From positions 1 to 64,000 of the forward strand of contig JANQSC010000026.1 of NCBI GenBank assembly GCA_028284235.1: a stretch of 64,000 bases of DNA. The letters are read 5' to 3'. Shown one piece after another: positions 8,143 through 16,765 of this stretch (position 1 is the stretch's first letter; the number at the start of each line of letters is the position of its first letter). The translations under genes and the position numbers were made by a program. This DNA is from Opitutaceae bacterium. Lineage in GTDB: Bacteria; Verrucomicrobiota; Verrucomicrobiia; Opitutales; Opitutaceae. The notes below the pieces were generated by a model that saw only the letters and a list, made by a program, of their open reading frames with translations, did no database searches and was not told where the DNA came from.

Positions 8143-10692
8143 TTACGAGTCTGGTTGCGCGTTCGCGTTCAATTCGTTGAGCAATTCGTAGGCGAGTCGG
8201 AAGCGGGGGGCTTCCTCTAGAGCCTGGAGCGTGTGCCGCTTGGCGGTTTCCGGATTGCGGCGGGTGTGTCGCTGGGCGAGCGTGTAATGGACGTTGGCGA
8301 TGTCGGGTGGATCGAGCTCGAGGAGGACGTTTCCGGTTTCAATGGCGGGGCCGTCGTTTTGGAAACGGGCGTGGGTGGTGAAGAGAGCGCGCCAAGGCTC
8401 GATGGCCAGCGGTTTGATGGCGATCCAGGTGTTGGCCCAGCGCACGACCGCGGGCGGGTCGTCTTGGTCGAGGGCGATTTCGAGCAGGCGTTGGACCGGT
8501 TCGAGCCGATGGCCTTCGCGTTCGGCAATGAGCGTAAGCGTTTCCCGTTCGAGGTCGATTTCGCCGAGCTGCTGGTACACGTAGGCGAGGAGGCCGTGCA
8601 TGTTTTCGTCCCCGGGGAGGTAGCCGGACTTTTCGATCAGCGCTTCGATTTCCTCGCGGGCGGTTTCCCAGTCTTCCGCATCGATTGCGGGCTGGATAGC
8701 TTCGATTGCTTCAAAGTAGTTATTTTTTGGCGACACGATTTCAATGGCCGCTTCGAACATGTTTTCAGTGGGGTCGCTGAAAGTGAATTGGCCGCCCAGG
8801 GCTTGGGCTTGGATTTTCGCGGCGGCAAGGAAGCGTTCGTCGAGCTCGTCGAGCGGGGCCACTCGTTTTTCGAGGGCGTCGTTCATCGCGATCCCGTCGC
8901 CGAGGTCTCGTAGCACGGCTCGCATGGCTTCGATTCCGTAGTGGTCGAAGAGGAATTTTACGACGAGATAGGACTGGTAGTAGGCGAACTGGGTGTCTTC
9001 GCCGCTTTGGGCGCTGAGGAAAGCGGCGGACATTTCGCTGATCGCCTGCATGCGGCCGCTGAGTATGCGCTCTTTGTAACCGGCGGTCATCATCTGCCCC
9101 CAGGAGAGGTCGCGTTCTTTTTCTTCGTAGACGGAAATTCCTTCGCTGAGCCACCGCGGCATGCGGTTGCGGGTGAGCGTGAGGGTGACGGTGTGGCAGA
9201 ATTCGTGATAGAGAACTGATTCCCAATTGGCGAGGCTGGTGGCGGGGCTGTTGATGGTGAATACGGGGCCGAAGCAGACGCCGAGGTAGCCGGGATTGCC
9301 GGGCATGCCGAAGGTGCGGACTTCGAAGTCGGCGGGATTGGGGTAGATTTCGACGGTTACCTTTTCGTCGATTTCGACTTGGTATCGATTTACTAGATAC
9401 CGATAGGCGGGTTCGAGAAGATCGATGGCCCGTTGGCCGTAGACGCGGGCTTCGTTTTTGGCGATGCGAATACGAAAATTCTCGGTTTCGAGTGTTTCGA
9501 ATTCGTCGAGCTTGTCGCGGAGGGTAACGAGGTTGTAGGCGGAGATGTTATAGGGGTCGGCTTCGTGGACGGCGTCGGCGAGTTCCCAGCCTTCGTCTTC
9601 GCGTCCGAGGCGGAGGAGGTCCTGGGCGAGCTGGATTTTAGCGGGCAGGAAGTCGTGTTGGTAGGCGAGGGCGAGACGTTGGGAGGCGGCGCCTTCTTTG
9701 AACCAGTACTTACGGGAGAGGTTGCGCCCGATGGTGTGGTCAACGTGGGGGTTGCTTCGCCAGGACGAGAGGGCCCGGGAACGGTGTTCGTCGCCTTCGT
9801 CCGGATTGCTGCGCAGGTAGGCGATGGCCGCTTTGAGGGCGAGCCCTTCTGGGTGGAGCGGGTTGACGGCGAGGGCGAGGTCGATTTGCTCGATGGCTTC
9901 GTCGTAGGATTCCGCGTCGATCAGGTGCTGGGCGATAAGCACGCGGGTCGACGGGTGGTTTTCGTTTATGCCGAGCGCGTTTTCCGCGTACTTGAGCATT
10001 TCGGCTCGATTGCCTTCGATGAAGGAGCGGGCGAGCCCGTGCCAGAGGTCGGGGTCGTCGGGATGGAGCTTGAGTCCGTTTTGGAAGGTTTTGGACGCGA
10101 GGCTGAAGTCGCTTTTGGAGAGGGCGAGACTGCCGCTGGCGAGGAAGGCGCTGGCGGGGGCGTTGGCTTCGGATTGGGCCCGTTTAAAGAAATTCTCGAG
10201 AACGATGCGCGGCTCGATTCCAAGGAGAATGGCGGCTTCTCCGATGGCGACGAGGGAGTCGGGGTCGTAGGAGTAGCGTCCGCTGCGGCGAAGGTTGGAG
10301 TCGATTTGCTGCAGGATTTGGGCGGCGCCGCTGACGTCGTTGGCGAAGAGGGCGGCTTCGCGGGCGATCAAGCGGAGGCGAATGCTGAAGTAGCGGGACT
10401 GCAGACCTTCGGTGAGGAGCGCGTAGGCTTCGTCGTAGCGGCCGGTTTCGAGGAGGATGGAGGCTTGGAGTCGCCACCAGCCTTCGTTCCAGGATTGGGC
10501 TTCGCGGCCGCGGGAGGCCTCTTCTAGGGCTTTTTCGTATTGGCCGGTTCGGTACAGGGACTGGACGTCTTCGATGTCCGGCAGAGGGCGTTCGTCGTCG
10601 TTCTGCCCGTGTACGGACGTGAGCGCGGCGGCGAGAGTCGCCCCGATTGCCGTAATATAAAAAGACAGGGTAATAGGACGAGTTCGAAGCAC
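8143..10692 (-). CDS. TPR protein with peptidase MA-like (gluzincin) domain
   Basis: 849 aa. A signal-peptide-like hydrophobic start (residues about 7-30) is followed by many TPR-like helical repeats. Near residue 495 lies a zinc-peptidase motif, HEFCH, in a YHEFCHTVTLTLTRNRMPRW context, with the third-ligand glutamate expected in WLSEGISVYEE. This is the peptidase MA-like arrangement. More TPR-like repeats make up the C-terminus. It is the first gene of the operon leading to MoxR and DUF4175, and is divergent from a sulfatase 161 bp away. The active-site residues are intact, so it could be an active periplasmic protease; the substrate is unknown. Confidence 0.85.
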   Translation of the reverse strand: MLRTRPITLSFYITAIGATLAAALTSVHGQNDDERPLPDIEDVQSLYRTGQYEKALEEASRGREAQSWNEGWWRLQASILLETGRYDEAYALLTEGLQSRYFSIRLRLIAREAALFANDVSGAAQILQQIDSNLRRSGRYSYDPDSLVAIGEAAILLGIEPRIVLENFFKRAQSEANAPASAFLASGSLALSKSDFSLASKTFQNGLKLHPDDPDLWHGLARSFIEGNRAEMLKYAENALGINENHPSTRVLIAQHLIDAESYDEAIEQIDLALAVNPLHPEGLALKAAIAYLRSNPDEGDEHRSRALSSWRSNPHVDHTIGRNLSRKYWFKEGAASQRLALAYQHDFLPAKIQLAQDLLRLGREDEGWELADAVHEADPYNISAYNLVTLRDKLDEFETLETENFRIRIAKNEARVYGQRAIDLLEPAYRYLVNRYQVEIDEKVTVEIYPNPADFEVRTFGMPGNPGYLGVCFGPVFTINSPATSLANWESVLYHEFCHTVTLTLTRNRMPRWLSEGISVYEEKERDLSWGQMMTAGYKERILSGRMQAISEMSAAFLSAQSGEDTQFAYYQSYLVVKFLFDHYGIEAMRAVLRDLGDGIAMNDALEKRVAPLDELDERFLAAAKIQAQALGGQFTFSDPTENMFEAAIEIVSPKNNYFEAIEAIQPAIDAEDWETAREEIEALIEKSGYLPGDENMHGLLAYVYQQLGEIDLERETLTLIAEREGHRLEPVQRLLEIALDQDDPPAVVRWANTWIAIKPLAIEPWRALFTTHARFQNDGPAIETGNVLLELDPPDIANVHYTLAQRHTRRNPETAKRHTLQALEEAPRFRLAYELLNELNANAQPDS

Positions 10693-10853
10693 GCTTTTAG
10701 TTAATTCCGTCAGGTTTGGGGTCGCAAGGATTTAAACGGGCGATTGGGAGAAAGAGTTACAGGGGGGCTCGGTCGTTGGCGACTGGAAATCCTCTGCAAA
10801 TTGCGGGTGGACAGGTATTGGGCGAGTTGAGAGTGTCGGTGGTCGTATTTTTC

Positions 10854-12305
10854 ATGGAAAGCGAAACGCAAACCTCGTCGTCTGAAGCGGCCCGCTCGGG
10901 GGCGGAACGGCCGAATATTCTGTGGCTTTGCTCGGACCAGCAACGTTGGGACACGGTCGCGAGTTTGGGCAATTCTCGCATCCGCACGCCTCGATTGGAT
11001 CGTTTGGCTAACGAAGGGGTGGCGTTTCTGAATGCGTTTTGCCAGAGTCCGATTTGCACGCCGAGTCGTTCCAGTTTTCTGACGGGCATGTACCCGAGTT
11101 CCGTCCACGGCTGCGGGAACGGGAATGATCGCTGGGCGGAGGCGGCTCCCTTGGTGACCAAGCGGTTGGCGGATTCCGGTTACACCTGCGGTTTGGCGGG
11201 CAAGCTGCATTTGGCGGGCTGCCAGGATCGGGTGGAGCCGCGGCCGAAGGACGACGGGTACTCGGTGTTCCACTGGTCGCATTCGCACAAGGACATCTGG
11301 CCGGAGGGGCACGCGTACGCGGACTGGGTGAAGGAGCGCGGCGGGAATTTGGGCGAGATGTACCAGGAAAAGGGTTACATGGATCCGGAGTTGCATCAGA
11401 CGAAATTCTGCGCGGACAAGGCGATCGAGTTTATCGAGGATGATCGGGACGGGCCGTGGTTGATGAGCGTCAATTTTTTCGATCCGCATCTGCCCTGGGA
11501 TCCGCCGCCGGAGTACCGGGATCGCTACGACGCGGCGTCGATGCCGGATCCGCTGTTTCGCGCGAGCGATTTGGAGGCTCAGGCCCGTTTGAGTGGAGTC
11601 GATTTTCAATCGGAGGCTCAGAATCCTGCGGCATTCGACGTGAAGGAGAAGATCGCGGCGTACTACGCGATGATCGAGCAGGTGGACCACCATGTGGGAC
11701 GCGTGCTGGACGCTTTGGAGCAGAGTGGCCAGCGGGAAAACACGATTGTGATCTATATGAGCGATCACGGCGAGATGCTGGGGGACCACGGCCTGATAAC
11801 GAAAGGCTGTCGATTTTACGAGGGGTTGATTCACGTTCCGCTGATCGTTTCCTGGCCAGGGCGACTTGAAAGGGGCCTTCGCAAGGAGGCGCTGGTGGAG
11901 TTGACGGATATCGCTCCGACGCTGTTGGACTTCGCCGGTTTGGAGGTGCCGGAGCGGATGGCGGGGCACTCGCTGCGGCATTTACTAGACGGGAGCGGGG
12001 ACGAGGACGCCCATCGGCAGTTTGTCCGCTGCGAGTACTATCGGGCGTTGAGTTTGCTGGCTCCAGGTCGGGAGCGATGGGAGGGCAGCTACGCGACGAT
12101 GATTCGGACGGAGCGGTTCAAGCTCGTCGCGTATCACGGACATGAAGTTGGCGAGTTGTTCGACTTGGAAACGGATCCGGGCGAGTTCGACAATCTGTGG
12201 GATCAGCCGGAATACGCGGACATTCGGTTCGAGTTGATGAAAACGATGCTGGACCAGAGCGCCTTCGCGATCGATTACGGGACGGATACGACGCAGGTTT
12301 ACTAG
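10854..12305 (+). CDS. type I sulfatase, probably cytoplasmic
   Basis: 483 aa from the ATG at 10854. An in-frame start at 10716 would add 46 residues with no family similarity and no signal peptide, so I reject it. The metal-binding start NILWLCSDQQRWDT and the sulfatase signature with formylglycine precursor Cys68 (CTPSR) are intact. Later alkaline-phosphatase-superfamily elements (MSDHGEMLGDHG) are present. The protein would hydrolyse a sulfate ester, likely on a small molecule or sugar; its substrate cannot be read from sequence. It lacks an export signal, unlike three other sulfatases in this window. It is divergent from the TPR/peptidase gene. Confidence 0.92.
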   Translation: MESETQTSSSEAARSGAERPNILWLCSDQQRWDTVASLGNSRIRTPRLDRLANEGVAFLNAFCQSPICTPSRSSFLTGMYPSSVHGCGNGNDRWAEAAPLVTKRLADSGYTCGLAGKLHLAGCQDRVEPRPKDDGYSVFHWSHSHKDIWPEGHAYADWVKERGGNLGEMYQEKGYMDPELHQTKFCADKAIEFIEDDRDGPWLMSVNFFDPHLPWDPPPEYRDRYDAASMPDPLFRASDLEAQARLSGVDFQSEAQNPAAFDVKEKIAAYYAMIEQVDHHVGRVLDALEQSGQRENTIVIYMSDHGEMLGDHGLITKGCRFYEGLIHVPLIVSWPGRLERGLRKEALVELTDIAPTLLDFAGLEVPERMAGHSLRHLLDGSGDEDAHRQFVRCEYYRALSLLAPGRERWEGSYATMIRTERFKLVAYHGHEVGELFDLETDPGEFDNLWDQPEYADIRFELMKTMLDQSAFAIDYGTDTTQVY

Positions 12306-12640
12306 TCGAGAATTACCCATGAAAATGACTCCGACACGGTAGATAGGGATAGAAATTCTGCGGTGCCGTAGCAGAGCCGAAACTGGCTTCGGATCTTTGT
12401 CCCGCTCAAGCGGGATCCTTGTGACGCGGAGCGTCATTTCGCCGCAAGGCGACTGTTTTAAACCGTGTGTTGTTTTTAACAGTGATCTCTTCGAGATCAA
12501 ATTCCGCGGCGCGGAACAAGGATCCCAACCCGCCAAGCGGGATGGGACGAGGATTCTCTCTTGCCTTTGTTTATAGGGCGTCACTCGTTTGGCGCGCGTT
12601 TTTGCGCAACCGAATCGGTTCAGACGTGTAGTTAGTAACA
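12306..12640. other. intergenic region holding a string of short hairpins
   Basis: 335 bp between a sulfatase and an exported protein, with no convincing reading frame. Its middle (about 12391-12541) is made almost wholly of short perfect hairpins, described in the separate repeat entry. The last 80 bp before the ATG at 12641 may hold the promoter of the next gene; I see no clear consensus pair. Confidence 0.7.
12391..12550. repeat. array of six small hairpins bounded by GGATC inverted repeats
   Basis: Consecutive perfect hairpins with 5-7 bp stems and 3-4 nt loops: CCCGC-TCAA-GCGGG (12401-12414), TGACGC-GGA-GCGTCA (12422-12436), TCGCC-GCAA-GGCGA (12439-12452), TGATCTC-TTC-GAGATCA (12483-12499), TTCCGC-GGC-GCGGAA (12502-12516) and CCCGC-CAA-GCGGG (12529-12541). 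The first and last share their stem, and the block is framed by GGATCCTTG on the left and CAAGGATCC on the right. It has no T-run, so it is not a plain terminator. It looks like a REP-like or structured RNA element. Confidence 0.7.
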
Positions 12641-13855
12641 ATGCTAGGACGAATCGGTTTTTCGGGTCTCGCGGTTGGGGCTTGCGTATTGGGGGCGACT
12701 TTGTCGTCGGAAGCGGTGGATCCGCTGCCTTCGATCAATCTGTTGGAAACAGACAAGATTTCCATTTTCGCGGAGAAATCGGGGGACCGGAAATACGCGG
12801 AGCGCTTTGCCGAGTCGGTCTACGACACGGCCTACGAGATTACCGGCGAGTCCGCGGGCAAGGGGCTGGTGATCATTGGCGACTACGACGAGATTCACCC
12901 GATTCTATTGGTGAAGCGCTACATGGACGCGAGGGGTTTGGACGAGGGGCATCCGAGCTTGCAGTTGTTCGGGGCGAACGAAGGGGAGGCTCCGATTCGC
13001 TGGGACGAGGCGAACGAGGAGCTAAAAAAGGAGATGGGAATGGATATTGACTCGATTGCCTACGTCATACCCATGCCCATGCGGCCGGCATTGCTGACGC
13101 TTTATTTGGTGGCGCGGGAAGAAAAGTTCGACGAGGCGGCGGTCGACCGGCGTTTTGGCGATCTCGAACCGAGGGAGTTGGTATCGGACGAGTACGAGCG
13201 ATTCGACTGGGTGATTTACTTGCCGCAGCGCGACGCGATCGATCGGGTCATCAAAGACGTGCTTCCGGCTGTGATGAAAAAGGAGAAGATCGGCTTCTTC
13301 AAGCGGACTTTGGTACGCGGGGCGGTGGCGACCTTCAAGCCCGCCATTCGCGATGCTATGGAAGGGGTTCGCAAATCGCTTTTGTTCGAGGGGATTTTGC
13401 AAGCGACGAGCGACTACGACGAGGACGAGATCAAGCTGCTGACGGAGGCCTACCGGAATGCGTTGATGCCGCGTGGCAAGGTGATTCCCGGGGGCAAGTC
13501 GAAGCGGAGTTTGGAGGCGGTTCGAGCGCAACTCCAGGAGAACGAGTCGTACAAGCGGGACCCCTTCGTGCCGCCGAGCGCGGTTTTGAACGATCTGCCC
13601 AAGGATGCCGCTCGTTACGCGGGCTTGTACCGGGACGCGGACAAGCGATTGCTCACTGTGACCTTGGAGGACGGGGTTTTGAGTTATTACAGAGGCGACA
13701 AGCCCGAGCCGATCGCTCTGGAGGCGGTGAGCGACACGCTTTTCACGACGGAGGAGCGCGATTGGACACTCGAGTTTATGCGGGACGAGTCGGGGGAGGT
13801 TTGGGAAGCAGAATTGCGGCGCGAGCGTTGGCGGAGAACTTACGCCAAGCGATAG
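12641..13855 (+). CDS. exported protein of unknown function with DUF3471-like C-terminus
   Basis: 404 aa with a likely signal peptide (about residues 1-24, ending near SSEA). The central part has no motif I recognise; it is charged and probably alpha/beta. The last 75 residues (YAGLYRDAD...LTVTLEDGVLSYY...FMRDESGE) resemble the small beta-barrel DUF3471-type domain usually found behind beta-lactamase-like domains. No SxxK serine hydrolase motif is present, so that catalytic domain is absent. The gene stands alone between two sulfatases, in the same direction. The DUF3471 match is by eye only. Confidence 0.75.
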   Translation: MLGRIGFSGLAVGACVLGATLSSEAVDPLPSINLLETDKISIFAEKSGDRKYAERFAESVYDTAYEITGESAGKGLVIIGDYDEIHPILLVKRYMDARGLDEGHPSLQLFGANEGEAPIRWDEANEELKKEMGMDIDSIAYVIPMPMRPALLTLYLVAREEKFDEAAVDRRFGDLEPRELVSDEYERFDWVIYLPQRDAIDRVIKDVLPAVMKKEKIGFFKRTLVRGAVATFKPAIRDAMEGVRKSLLFEGILQATSDYDEDEIKLLTEAYRNALMPRGKVIPGGKSKRSLEAVRAQLQENESYKRDPFVPPSAVLNDLPKDAARYAGLYRDADKRLLTVTLEDGVLSYYRGDKPEPIALEAVSDTLFTTEERDWTLEFMRDESGEVWEAELRRERWRRTYAKR

Positions 13856-13983
13856 GCTTTTTGCGGGCGCGGCGCGCTAGATCGGTTTGAGAGCGAGTCT
13901 TTGCTTGCGCCTGCGGGCAAAGTTCCAATCGTTTTTCGACTCGCCGCCGATGGCGAGCCTACCTCCTTACAACGAACTCTCCC

Positions 13984-15420
13984 ATGTCCGATTCAGAACG
14001 TCCGAACATCATTCTCATCATCACCGACCAACAGCGCTACGAAACGATACGCGCGCTCGGTTATGACTATATGGATACGCCGCATTTGGATCGGCTGGTA
14101 AACGAGGGAGTCGCCTTCAGCCAATGCTATATCACCGCGCCGTCTTGCGCGCCGTCGCGGGCGAGCTTGTTCACGGGGACCTATCCGCACACGACGGGCG
14201 TTTTGAAAAACGCGGATCCCTGGAGCAAGTCTTGGGTTTCGGACATGTCGGATTCCGGCTACTACTGCGTGAACGTCGGAAAAATGCACACCTTCCCCAT
14301 GGACACGAAACTGGGATTTCACGAACGCTACGTGGTCGAGAACAAGGACCGTTTTCTGGAGGAGCGCTATTTTTACGACGAGTGGGACAAGGCCCTGCAC
14401 GCTCGGGGATTGGTGAAGCAGCAACGCGCATTTTATCGTCAGCGCGACGACTACGGCGACCGCTTGGGGGCCTTCAAATGGGAATTGCCGGAGGACATGC
14501 ACTCGGATATGTTCGTAGCCAACACCGCGACTTGGTGGCTGGATACGAAACCGAAGCCGGATGGGCCGCTCTTTATGGAGATCGGATTCCCGGGACCGCA
14601 TCCGCCTTTCGACCCGACCGAGCGATTTATCGAAAAGTACCGCGGGAAGAAGCTGCCGTTGCCGCAGATCAAGCGCGAGGACATCGAGGGGCAGCCCTAC
14701 GCGTACCAGAAATTGCGCGAGCACAATTTCGAGGTGGACCACGACTCGGTGGTGCATTTGGACGACCCGAGCGAGGAGCAGCTGCAACGCCTTTGGGAGT
14801 ACTACTTGGCGAACGTGTCGATGATCGACGAGAAGGTCGGTGAGATCATGGACGCGCTGGAACGAAACGGCTATCTCGACAATACAGTGGTGCTCTTCAC
14901 GAGCGACCACGGCGAAGCCTTGTGCGAGCATGGCCACATCCAGAAGTGGACGATGTACGACTGCGTCACTAAAGTCCCGCTCGTCGCTTGGTGCCCGAAG
15001 CGTTTTCAAGGGGGACGGACCATCGACGCGCTGTGTCAGCTAATGGATGTCGGGCCGACCATTCTCGATTTGGCGGAAGTCGAAAAACCGGACTGGATGG
15101 AGGCGGAGACGCTGATGCCCGCTCTCAAGGGCGAGGACTTCGAGGGGCGCGAATTCGTCATCGCCGAGCACGGTCGAGACATCTTTCTCTACACGATCGA
15201 TTTCGTGACCATGATCCGGACTAAGGAATGGAAATTAGTGCAATTCCTCGACGAGCCCTACGGGCAGTTGATCGACTTGGTGAACGATCCGGCTGAGGAG
15301 GTCAATTTATGGGACGATCCTGCCCACGCGGAGAAAAAGGCCGAGCTGATCGAAGCGATTGGCTCGTTCCGCGTCCGCAGTGGCTACAAGACGCGGACAA
15401 TGTGGGAGGACGTTCGCTGA
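13984..15420 (+). CDS. type I sulfatase, probably cytoplasmic
   Basis: 478 aa. The N-terminus goes straight into the family core (NIILIITDQQRYET), so there is no signal peptide. The formylglycine precursor is Cys55 in CAPSR, and the second metal-site region is FTSDHGEALCEHGH. It resembles choline-sulfatase or heparan-sulfatase-like enzymes of the same superfamily, but the substrate cannot be assigned. Its TGA stop directly touches a 313-bp inverted-repeat element, and the next gene is convergent. Confidence 0.92.
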   Translation: MSDSERPNIILIITDQQRYETIRALGYDYMDTPHLDRLVNEGVAFSQCYITAPSCAPSRASLFTGTYPHTTGVLKNADPWSKSWVSDMSDSGYYCVNVGKMHTFPMDTKLGFHERYVVENKDRFLEERYFYDEWDKALHARGLVKQQRAFYRQRDDYGDRLGAFKWELPEDMHSDMFVANTATWWLDTKPKPDGPLFMEIGFPGPHPPFDPTERFIEKYRGKKLPLPQIKREDIEGQPYAYQKLREHNFEVDHDSVVHLDDPSEEQLQRLWEYYLANVSMIDEKVGEIMDALERNGYLDNTVVLFTSDHGEALCEHGHIQKWTMYDCVTKVPLVAWCPKRFQGGRTIDALCQLMDVGPTILDLAEVEKPDWMEAETLMPALKGEDFEGREFVIAEHGRDIFLYTIDFVTMIRTKEWKLVQFLDEPYGQLIDLVNDPAEEVNLWDDPAHAEKKAELIEAIGSFRVRSGYKTRTMWEDVR

Positions 15421-15733
15421 GAGATTGTCTAATAAATCCGAATATGCGTCGCAGCTGGCATTTTTCGCGTTTGGCAAGGCGCAGGCGCGTCAACTTAAAC
15501 CCGCCGGGACGGCGGGTTCCACCTTTATCTTCCTTAATCAAGGGGTGGAACGCGACGTCCCGACGCGTTTTTTAGAAGAGAGAGCTGTTAAGTTGACGTG
15601 TATGCGCTCAGCGGCGTTGCGCGCATTGGGGATAGTGGGGATAGCCATTCCATGGATACCCCGCAATGCGCCCGTCTTGCGGCAGGCCTATCTGGATGCG
15701 AACGACACATATTCCGATTTATTAGACAGTCTC
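15421..15733. repeat. 313-bp noncoding element with terminal inverted repeats
   Basis: The left end (15421-15446) and right end (15708-15733) are inverted copies of each other, matching at 24 of 26 positions around the core TGTCTAATAAATC. Inside lie a further inverted pair GTCAACTTAA / TTAAGTTGAC (near 15489 and 15589) and a double palindrome at 15497-15570. A stem GCGCATTG...CAATGCGC lies near 15627-15673. It starts immediately after one stop codon and ends within the stop codon of the convergent gene. This is MITE-like or a large bidirectional terminator; no transposase is present. I found no flanking direct duplication. Confidence 0.75.
15497..15570. repeat. double palindrome, family B, copy 1
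   Basis: The left unit AACCCGCCG-GGA-CGGCGGGTT is a perfect hairpin followed by CCACC. The right unit, starting GGTGGAACGCG, is its imperfect inverse, so the two can also pair with each other across a 20-nt loop. A second copy of the same design lies at 63127-63194, 47 kb away. This shows a dispersed repeat, not a one-off terminator. Confidence 0.75.
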
Positions 15734-16749
15734 TAGAATCCGCGGCCGGTCACCTTCGTTTGGATACGGCATAGGTACATGTCGGCGGTAATGTAGAGCG
15801 TCGATCCGTCGTTGCCCCAGGCGCAATTGGCGGTTCGTTCACCGGTGGCAATGTGGCCGATGAGCTTGCCTTTTGGGCTGACAACCATGACGCCGCCCAT
15901 GCCGGTGACCCAAAGGTTGCCTTGCGTGTCGGTTTTCAGTCCGTCCGGATTGCCGGCGCCGAGATTTCGGTGCGGCTTGGCGTCGAAAAAGAGTTTTCCT
16001 TTGCCGGCGATTTTCCCGTCACCGTCGAGCGGATACGCCATGACGATTGGATTTTCAGGATCGGACTGGGCGACGTACAAAGTGCGTTCGTCGTGGGAAA
16101 GCTCGACCCCGTTTGGAAAGCGAAGCTCGTCGGTGATCAGCGAGACCTGCCCGTCTCGGTTTAGCAAGTAGACGCCGGCGAAGTCGATCTCGCGCGTGGG
16201 GTCGGATTCCCGTTTGGGGAGGCCGTAGGTGGGGTCGGTGAAGTAGATGCGTCCGGTTCTGCCGATGGCGAGATCGTTGGGGCTGTTGAAGCGCTTGCCT
16301 TGATAGTTGTCGACGAGCGTGCGTTTGCCTTCGCCCCAGGCCATGACCGACAAGCGCCGGTCTCCGTGTTCGCAGGAAACGAGCCGTCCGAGCTCGTCGA
16401 TCGCGAGTCCATTACTGCCGAGGCCCAGGCTGTAGGCGCCAACGCCGGTGTAGCCGGATGGTTCGATGAACACTTCGGCGCCTTTGCCTTCGGTCCATTT
16501 GATCACCTGGTTGCGGTGCACGTCGGAGAAGAGGAGGACGTTCCCGTCTTTGACCCATACGGGGCCTTCGCCCCAGGCGAACCCCGACGAAAGCACTTCG
16601 ATGCGGGCGTCTTTGGCGATCAGGGCGTCCATTTTCGCGTCGAACCGGAGGACTTCTCCCAAGCTGGGGAAATTGGTGGAGTCCTGGGCAGAGGCGAGGG
16701 TGATCGAGCTGAATAGGCAGAGGGTAGCGAGGCGAGGGCGCGAGGTCAT
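15733..16749 (-). CDS. SMP-30/gluconolactonase family protein, exported
   Basis: 338 aa with a signal peptide (cut near ASAQ, residue 21). The six-bladed propeller family motifs are present: EGPVW for the metal-binding Glu, NSPNDL, FPNGVELS and GNPDGLKTD. Such enzymes open sugar lactones, and a periplasmic sugar-lactonase role fits. It is the last gene of a tight operon GntP-type permease, sulfatase, lactonase (spacers 13 and 16 bp), which suggests a common sulfated sugar-acid substrate. Its stop codon lies inside the 313-bp inverted-repeat element. Confidence 0.88.
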   Translation of the reverse strand: MTSRPRLATLCLFSSITLASAQDSTNFPSLGEVLRFDAKMDALIAKDARIEVLSSGFAWGEGPVWVKDGNVLLFSDVHRNQVIKWTEGKGAEVFIEPSGYTGVGAYSLGLGSNGLAIDELGRLVSCEHGDRRLSVMAWGEGKRTLVDNYQGKRFNSPNDLAIGRTGRIYFTDPTYGLPKRESDPTREIDFAGVYLLNRDGQVSLITDELRFPNGVELSHDERTLYVAQSDPENPIVMAYPLDGDGKIAGKGKLFFDAKPHRNLGAGNPDGLKTDTQGNLWVTGMGGVMVVSPKGKLIGHIATGERTANCAWGNDGSTLYITADMYLCRIQTKVTGRGF

Positions 16750-16765
16750 GGCGTTGGTGTTCGGT

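Noticed and set aside
10716..10853. N-terminal extension of the first sulfatase
   Set aside because: The added 46 residues show no family pattern and no signal peptide, and the family core starts soon after the ATG at 10854.
12391..12550. CRISPR-like array
   Set aside because: The hairpins have different sequences and no equal spacers; no cas gene is near.
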